Assembly (NCBI GenBank): GCA_903841915.1
Contig: CAIMKO010000021.1
Location: forward strand, 1-10,379
DNA from: an uncultured Chitinophagaceae bacterium
GTDB lineage: Bacteria; Bacteroidota; Bacteroidia; Chitinophagales; Chitinophagaceae
Length of the DNA stretch: 10,379 nt
Direction: 5' to 3'
The notes under the pieces are model-generated. The model worked only from the letters and a program-made list of their open reading frames with translations, had not been told where the DNA came from and did no database searches. The position numbers and the translations under genes were made by a program. Below, piece after piece: positions 6,746 to 10,379 of the stretch (position 1 is its first letter; the number at the start of each line of letters is the position of its first letter).

Positions 6746-6771
6746 AAAAAAAATGGGTTGGCGTTGCAACC
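6746..6771 (-). promoter_or_regulatory. Terminator-like hairpin in the sigma factor leader
   Basis: On the - strand, GGTTG (6771-6767), a 6-base loop and CAACC (6760-6756) are followed 2 bases later by an 8-base T run (6753-6746), all about 40 bases before the sigma factor ATG and after its promoter candidate. The shape is that of a weak intrinsic terminator or attenuator. The stem has only five pairs, so it may simply be leader sequence. Confidence 0.3.
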
Positions 6772-6809
6772 AATATATTAAAGTTATCCCCCTGTTCTTC
6801 AGAGGCGTG

Positions 6810-6817
6810 CAAAGTTA
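6810..6817 (-). promoter_or_regulatory. -7 promoter element candidate for the sigma factor gene
   Basis: TAACTTTG on the - strand (6817 to 6810) matches the Bacteroidota TAnnTTTG element exactly. No good TTG is found at the usual distance upstream, so the -33 element would be weak. A start here would give a leader of about 95-100 bases containing the hairpin at 6746-6771. Confidence 0.45.
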
Positions 6818-6905
6818 CGTCATGGGAGGCGATTATACTAGTTTTTGTGGAAAAACTTGGCCATTTGGGCAAAAAAAGCGAAACAATAACTATTTATAAA
6901 CTTTA

Positions 6906-6935
6906 TTGAAGTTGTTTCTCAGCGATTTATCTTCG
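6906..6935 (+). promoter_or_regulatory. Promoter candidate for ltaE-pgi
   Basis: TTG (6906-6908), a 19-base spacer and TATCTTCG (6928-6935) fit the Bacteroidota -33/-7 pattern, with C in place of one T. The -7 element ends only 4 bases before the ATG at 6940, so transcription should start at or next to the start codon and the mRNA would be leaderless or nearly so. Confidence 0.6.
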
Positions 6936-6939
6936 CAAA

Positions 6940-7965
6940 ATGAAGCAAGCGACCATTGACTTTAGATCCGATACGGTCACACAACCCTCTCCTTCCATGC
7001 GGGAAGCGATGCTGAAAGCCCCTTTAGGGGATGATGTTTTTGGTGAAGACCCTTCCGTAAAATTGCTGGAATCCACTGCTGCACAACTCTTTGGAAAAGA
7101 AGCAGGACTTTTTTGCCCGAGCGGCACCATGACCAATCAGATCGCTATTAAAGTGCATACCCAACCTGGGGATGAAGTGATCTGTGATAAGCTCTCCCAT
7201 ATTTACCAATACGAAGGCGGCGGTATTGCTTTTAACAGCGGTTGTTCTGTTCGTTTGATCGAGGGAGACCGTGGCCGAATTTCGGTCGAGCAAGTAAAAG
7301 CATCCATCAATCCCAACGATATACATAAGCCAATTTCCAGCCTGGTTTCATTAGAGAATACAGCAAATCGAGGTGGTGGTAGTTGTTATAATTTCATTGA
7401 ATTTGAACGAATTAAAGAAGTTTGTCTGCAAAATGACATGAAGCTTCACCTGGATGGAGCCCGCATTTTCAATGCCATCATTGCCAAAAAGGAAACGGCC
7501 AAGCAATACGGTGCTGTATTCGATTCTGTTTCGGTTTGTTTGAGCAAAGGGTTAGGGGCACCGGTAGGCAGTGTGCTCCTAGGTAGTACCGCATTCATTC
7601 AAAAAGCCAGAAGGGTACGCAAGGTATTTGGCGGTGGTATGCGGCAGGCCGGCATCCTTGCAGCAGCCGGGCTCTATGCCTTGGAAAACAATGTAGATAG
7701 ATTAGCGGTAGATCATCAACACGCGCAATTGCTGGCAGAAGCCCTCGTTAAGAAAGACTTTGTAGGCGAAATGTTGCAAGTAGAAACCAATATCGTCATA
7801 TTTGAAGTCAAAGGCAGATACACTGCACAGGCATTTGCCGAGAAACTAAAGGAAAACAATATACTCACTATTGCTATTTCACCTACTCAGGTGAGGATAG
7901 TGGTTCATTTGGACAATACTGCCGAAATGATCCAGCGGACTTTACAAGTAATCCAAAACCTATAA
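6940..7965 (+). CDS. ltaE: Low-specificity L-threonine aldolase
   Basis: This 341-residue PLP enzyme of fold type I cleaves L-threonine or L-allo-threonine to glycine and acetaldehyde in the cytoplasm. Family landmarks are in order: DFRSDTVTQPSPSMREAM (7-24), GDDVFGEDPSV (30-40), His87 in KLSHIYQYE (the aromatic-stacking histidine position), LHLDGARIFNA with Asp172 and Arg175 (169-179), the PLP-binding Lys203 in LSKGLGAPVGS, and a C-terminal arginine in QVRIVVHLD. Length is normal. The sequence alone does not settle which threonine isomer is preferred. It is the first gene of a rightward pair with pgi, 10 bases apart, and diverges from the sigma factor gene. The start is supported by the promoter immediately upstream. 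Confidence 0.95.
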   Translation: MKQATIDFRSDTVTQPSPSMREAMLKAPLGDDVFGEDPSVKLLESTAAQLFGKEAGLFCPSGTMTNQIAIKVHTQPGDEVICDKLSHIYQYEGGGIAFNSGCSVRLIEGDRGRISVEQVKASINPNDIHKPISSLVSLENTANRGGGSCYNFIEFERIKEVCLQNDMKLHLDGARIFNAIIAKKETAKQYGAVFDSVSVCLSKGLGAPVGSVLLGSTAFIQKARRVRKVFGGGMRQAGILAAAGLYALENNVDRLAVDHQHAQLLAEALVKKDFVGEMLQVETNIVIFEVKGRYTAQAFAEKLKENNILTIAISPTQVRIVVHLDNTAEMIQRTLQVIQNL

Positions 7966-7975
7966 ATAACTAAGC

Positions 7976-9634
7976 ATGTTACCTAAAATCAATCCTTCTA
8001 CTACACAAGCATGGCTTTTATTGAAGAGACATTTTGAAGAGGAAATGAGCCGCAAACAAATGAGAGATCTTTTTGCGGCTGATAAAGACCGTTTTACGAA
8101 ATTCTCTGTCAATCTAGAGGATATCGTTTTTGATTATTCCAAGAATATCATCAATCAGAAAACATTGCAGTTGTTGTTGCAGTTGGCAGATGATGTTCAT
8201 TTGAAAGAGTCGATCCATGATATGTTTGCCGGTTTAAAGATCAATGAAACCGAACAACGCTCTGTATTGCATACAGCACTGCGTAATTTTTCAGATACGG
8301 CGATACTGGTTGACGGAAAAGATGTAATGCCGCTGGTGAAGAAAGTATTGCGGCAAATGCAATCCTTTTGTAAAGAGATCCATAGCGGTAGCCGGAAGGG
8401 CTATACGGGTAAAAAAATAAAATACATTGTCAATATCGGAATTGGCGGCAGTGATCTTGGACCTGTCATGGTCACAGAAGCTTTGAAACCTTATTGGGTG
8501 GATGGTATTCAGTCTTATTTTGTAAGTAATGTTGACGGAACACATATTGCTGAAACGCTAAAGAAAGTTACAGCAGATGAAACCTTATTCCTGGTTGCGT
8601 CCAAGACTTTCACTACGCAGGAAACCATGACCAATGCACATACGGCTAGAAAATGGTTTTTGGAACATGCCAAGGATGAAAAGCATATTGCCAAGCACTT
8701 TGCGGCACTCAGCACCAATGAAAAAGCGGTCGTGAAATTCGGGATCGATAAAGCGAATATGTTTGAATTCTGGGATTGGGTTGGCGGCAGGTATTCATTA
8801 TGGAGTGCGATCGGTCTGTCAATTGCTTTGACCATCGGATTTGGAAATTTCGAAAAATTATTACGTGGTGCGTATGCAGCGGATGAACATTTTCAGAAAG
8901 AAAAATTCGAGAAGAATGTTCCCGTACTGATGGCAGTGCTCGGTATCTGGTACAGCAACTTTTTTGGGGCACAAAGCGAAGCGATACTTCCATACGATCA
9001 ATACATGCACCGATTTGCCGCTTATTTTCAACAAGGCAATATGGAAAGTAATGGAAAGAGTGTTGACCGCAGCGGTAATCCTGTCAATTATGCAACAGGC
9101 CCTGTTATCTGGGGTGAGCCCGGAACCAATGGGCAGCATGCATTTTATCAGTTGATCCATCAGGGTACTCCATTGATCCCATGTGATTTTATTGCCCCTG
9201 CAAAGAGTCATAATCCTATCGGTGATCATCATGTAAAACTGCTTTCCAACTTCTTTGCACAAACAGAAGCATTGATGAATGGCAAAAGTGAGAATGAAGT
9301 AAAAGTGGAACTGATGAAAGCAGGAAAATCAGAAGATGAAATAAAGAAACTAACCCCTTTCAAAGTCTTCGCCGGAAACAAACCAACCAATTCGATCCTG
9401 GTAAAAAAGGTCACACCATATACTTTAGGAACTTTGATCGCATTGTATGAGCATAAGATATTTGTACAGGGTGTGATATGGAATATTTTCAGTTTTGATC
9501 AATGGGGTGTTGAATTAGGAAAGCAATTGGCCAATCAGATCCTGCCCGAATTGGAGAATGAGCATAAAGTGACCGATCATGACTCGTCTACCAACGGATT
9601 GATCAATGCGTATAAATATTTTCGAGAGGATTAA
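7976..9634 (+). CDS. pgi: Glucose-6-phosphate isomerase
   Basis: This 552-residue enzyme interconverts glucose 6-phosphate and fructose 6-phosphate in glycolysis and gluconeogenesis (EC 5.3.1.9). It belongs to the long, E. coli-like and eukaryote-like PGI class. Visible motifs are IGIGGSDLGPVM (154-165), the sugar-phosphate loop SKTFTTQETMTN (209-220), signature 1 VGGRYSLWSAIG (269-280), the catalytic Glu357 in NMESNGKSV, His388 in GQHAFYQ, and signature 2 FDQWGVELGKQL with the catalytic Lys516. All expected active-site residues are present. The gene begins 10 bases after ltaE and is probably co-transcribed with it; no pathway link between the two is evident. Confidence 0.98.
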   Translation: MLPKINPSTTQAWLLLKRHFEEEMSRKQMRDLFAADKDRFTKFSVNLEDIVFDYSKNIINQKTLQLLLQLADDVHLKESIHDMFAGLKINETEQRSVLHTALRNFSDTAILVDGKDVMPLVKKVLRQMQSFCKEIHSGSRKGYTGKKIKYIVNIGIGGSDLGPVMVTEALKPYWVDGIQSYFVSNVDGTHIAETLKKVTADETLFLVASKTFTTQETMTNAHTARKWFLEHAKDEKHIAKHFAALSTNEKAVVKFGIDKANMFEFWDWVGGRYSLWSAIGLSIALTIGFGNFEKLLRGAYAADEHFQKEKFEKNVPVLMAVLGIWYSNFFGAQSEAILPYDQYMHRFAAYFQQGNMESNGKSVDRSGNPVNYATGPVIWGEPGTNGQHAFYQLIHQGTPLIPCDFIAPAKSHNPIGDHHVKLLSNFFAQTEALMNGKSENEVKVELMKAGKSEDEIKKLTPFKVFAGNKPTNSILVKKVTPYTLGTLIALYEHKIFVQGVIWNIFSFDQWGVELGKQLANQILPELENEHKVTDHDSSTNGLINAYKYFRED

Positions 9635-9638
9635 AGGA

Positions 9639-9710
9639 CGTGAATCGTAAGTCGTAAATCGCGAGTAGAGAACGGGCACCTAACTTGCGATTTACGACTC
9701 CCGACTTACG
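9639..9710. repeat. Palindromic heptad element, 4 + 4 units of CGNRART
   Basis: Four consecutive heptads at 9639-9666 read CGTGAAT, CGTAAGT, CGTAAAT and CGCGAGT. After a 16-base spacer (9667-9682), four more lie inverted at 9683-9710 and read, on the - strand, CGTAAGT, CGGGAGT, CGTAAAT and CGCAAGT. All eight fit CGNRART. The arms pair over 28 positions with 23 matches; an alternative fold keeps longer perfect helices by bulging out one heptad. It begins 4 bases after the pgi stop and ends directly before the first ATG of the next reading frame. It has no T run, so it is not a typical terminator, and it resembles mobile intergenic repeats of the REP kind in size. Confidence 0.75.
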
Positions 9711-9731
9711 ATGTTTCAACAAATAATGCAA

Positions 9732-10220
9732 ATGGAAAATGTTGTCGTAAGAAATATAGAACCAAAGGATAATCCTGTTTTAGCAAATATTATCCGTAAA
9801 AGTTTGGAGGAATTTAATGCCGCCAAATACGGAACTGTTTATTTTGATAAAGCGACAGACCATCTGTTTGAATTATTTGAGTCAACACCCAAGAGCAAAT
9901 ATTTTGTTGCAGAATTGAATGGTACTGTGATCGGTGGGGCCGGAATATTTCCTACAGAGAATTTACCCGAAGGATATTGTGAACTGGTGAAGATGTACCT
10001 GTCTAAAGAGGCACGTGGATTGGGTTTTGGAAGAATGATGATCAATAAATGTCTGGAAACTGCTAAAGAAATCGGATTTACAAAAGTCTATCTGGAAACA
10101 ATGCCGGAATTACGAAAGGCTGTGACCGTTTATGAAAAATTCGGCTTTGAATATTTGAAAGGCCCCTTGGGCAACAGCGGACATTGCGGTTGCGATATCT
10201 GGATGGCGAAAGAAATATAA
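9732..10220 (+). CDS. GNAT-family N-acetyltransferase
   Basis: This protein of 162 residues is a single GNAT domain that would transfer acetyl from acetyl-CoA to an amine; the substrate is unknown. Numbered from the chosen start, strand 1 is VVVRNIEP (3-10), the acetyl-CoA pyrophosphate loop is RGLGFG (R-x-x-G-x-G, about 95-100), and the C-terminal AVTVYEKFGFEYL (about 130-142) carries the conserved Tyr of motif B. The reading frame is open from an ATG at 9711, but that start abuts the palindromic repeat. The ATG at 9732 gives MENVVVRNIEP, a normal N-terminus for the fold, and is preferred. Two cysteines close to the end (HCGCDIW) are notable but common in related small GNATs. A terminator follows the stop directly. 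Confidence 0.88.
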   Translation: MENVVVRNIEPKDNPVLANIIRKSLEEFNAAKYGTVYFDKATDHLFELFESTPKSKYFVAELNGTVIGGAGIFPTENLPEGYCELVKMYLSKEARGLGFGRMMINKCLETAKEIGFTKVYLETMPELRKAVTVYEKFGFEYLKGPLGNSGHCGCDIWMAKEI

Positions 10221-10244
10221 AAGCCGCTCTTCTCAGAGCGGCTT
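10221..10244. terminator. Bidirectional rho-independent terminator
   Basis: AAGCCGCTCT (10221-10230), loop TCTC and AGAGCGGCTT (10235-10244) make a perfect 10-pair GC-rich stem with T-rich sequence on the + side and T-rich sequence on the - side. The stem begins at the base after the acetyltransferase stop codon and ends 16 bases before the end of the - strand gene at 10261, so it can serve both convergent genes. Confidence 0.9.
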
Positions 10245-10260
10245 TATACTAAAAAATATA

Positions 10261-10379
10261 TTACCATTTATCTACTTCTTCGTGTGCGCCATTGTCGGCA
10301 GGTGCTGCAGGCGTTTCGACAACAGGTGCTTTCGGCTCTTCAATGACTTCTTTTACTGCTTCCTGTTCAGGTTCAACAG
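10261..10379 (-). CDS. 3' end of a gene with an acidic Ala/Pro/Glu-rich tail, cut by the window edge
   Basis: The - strand is open from the right edge to a TAA at 10263-10261. The 38 visible codons give a low-complexity tail with repeated Glu, Pro, Ala and Val (for example KEVIEEPKAPVVETPAAPAD) and the ending NGAHEEVDKW. Such tails are usually disordered linkers or extensions on a folded domain that would lie to the right. The bidirectional terminator at 10221-10244 is correctly placed for it. The folded part is outside the window, so no function can be assigned. Confidence 0.65.
   Translation of the reverse strand, partial: VEPEQEAVKEVIEEPKAPVVETPAAPADNGAHEEVDKW

Noticed and set aside
8861..9262. 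Long antisense frames inside pgi.
   Set aside because: They are opposite a gene with complete catalytic residues and have no domain features; long shadows are expected in a conserved gene of this length.

Overview
The window looks like a piece of a Bacteroidota chromosome, most likely Chitinophagaceae or a close relative (inference; no database search was possible). The sequence reasons are a short (285 aa) housekeeping-type sigma-70 factor without region 1.1, start codons with little Shine-Dalgarno signal, promoter candidates of the Bacteroidota -33/-7 type (TTG, about 19 bases, TAnnTTTG-like), and an AT-rich composition. No transposase, integrase, tRNA, rRNA or CRISPR array was seen.

Layout. 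At the left edge, the probable last codons of a + strand gene (to 60) are followed by a 210-base array of 30 in-phase, degenerate 7-base units (78-287). The array runs into the stop codon of a papain-like C1 cysteine peptidase on the - strand (282-1073). Upstream of it on the same strand come a NarL/LuxR-type response regulator (1161-1796) and a sensor histidine kinase (1793-2572), which overlap by 4 bases, then a seven-helix membrane protein (2662-3324), a small soluble protein of unknown function (3365-3802), a second seven-helix membrane protein that is a diverged paralogue of the first (3953-4609), and thioredoxin reductase trxB (4618-5565). All run leftwards, so trxB is first and the peptidase last. 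A 286-base spacer holds the trxB promoter candidate and the terminator of the sigma factor gene (5852-6709, - strand).

A 230-base divergent promoter region then separates the sigma factor from a + strand pair, L-threonine aldolase (6940-7965) and glucose-6-phosphate isomerase (7976-9634), 10 bases apart. After pgi lies a palindromic element made of 4 + 4 degenerate heptads (9639-9710), then a GNAT acetyltransferase (9732-10220) whose stop codon directly abuts a bidirectional terminator (10221-10244). The right edge holds the 3' end of a - strand gene with an acidic, Ala/Pro/Glu-rich tail.

How the parts fit. trxB, the sigma factor, ltaE and pgi are housekeeping genes. The more interesting block is 1161-4609: the histidine kinase has one membrane helix and essentially no extracytoplasmic sensor, while two paralogous seven-helix proteins of unknown function sit just upstream in the same orientation. 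A split sensor, with a separate membrane receptor feeding a minimal kinase, is a reasonable hypothesis. The other notable signal is two unrelated intergenic elements that both have a strict 7-base period with partly variable positions.
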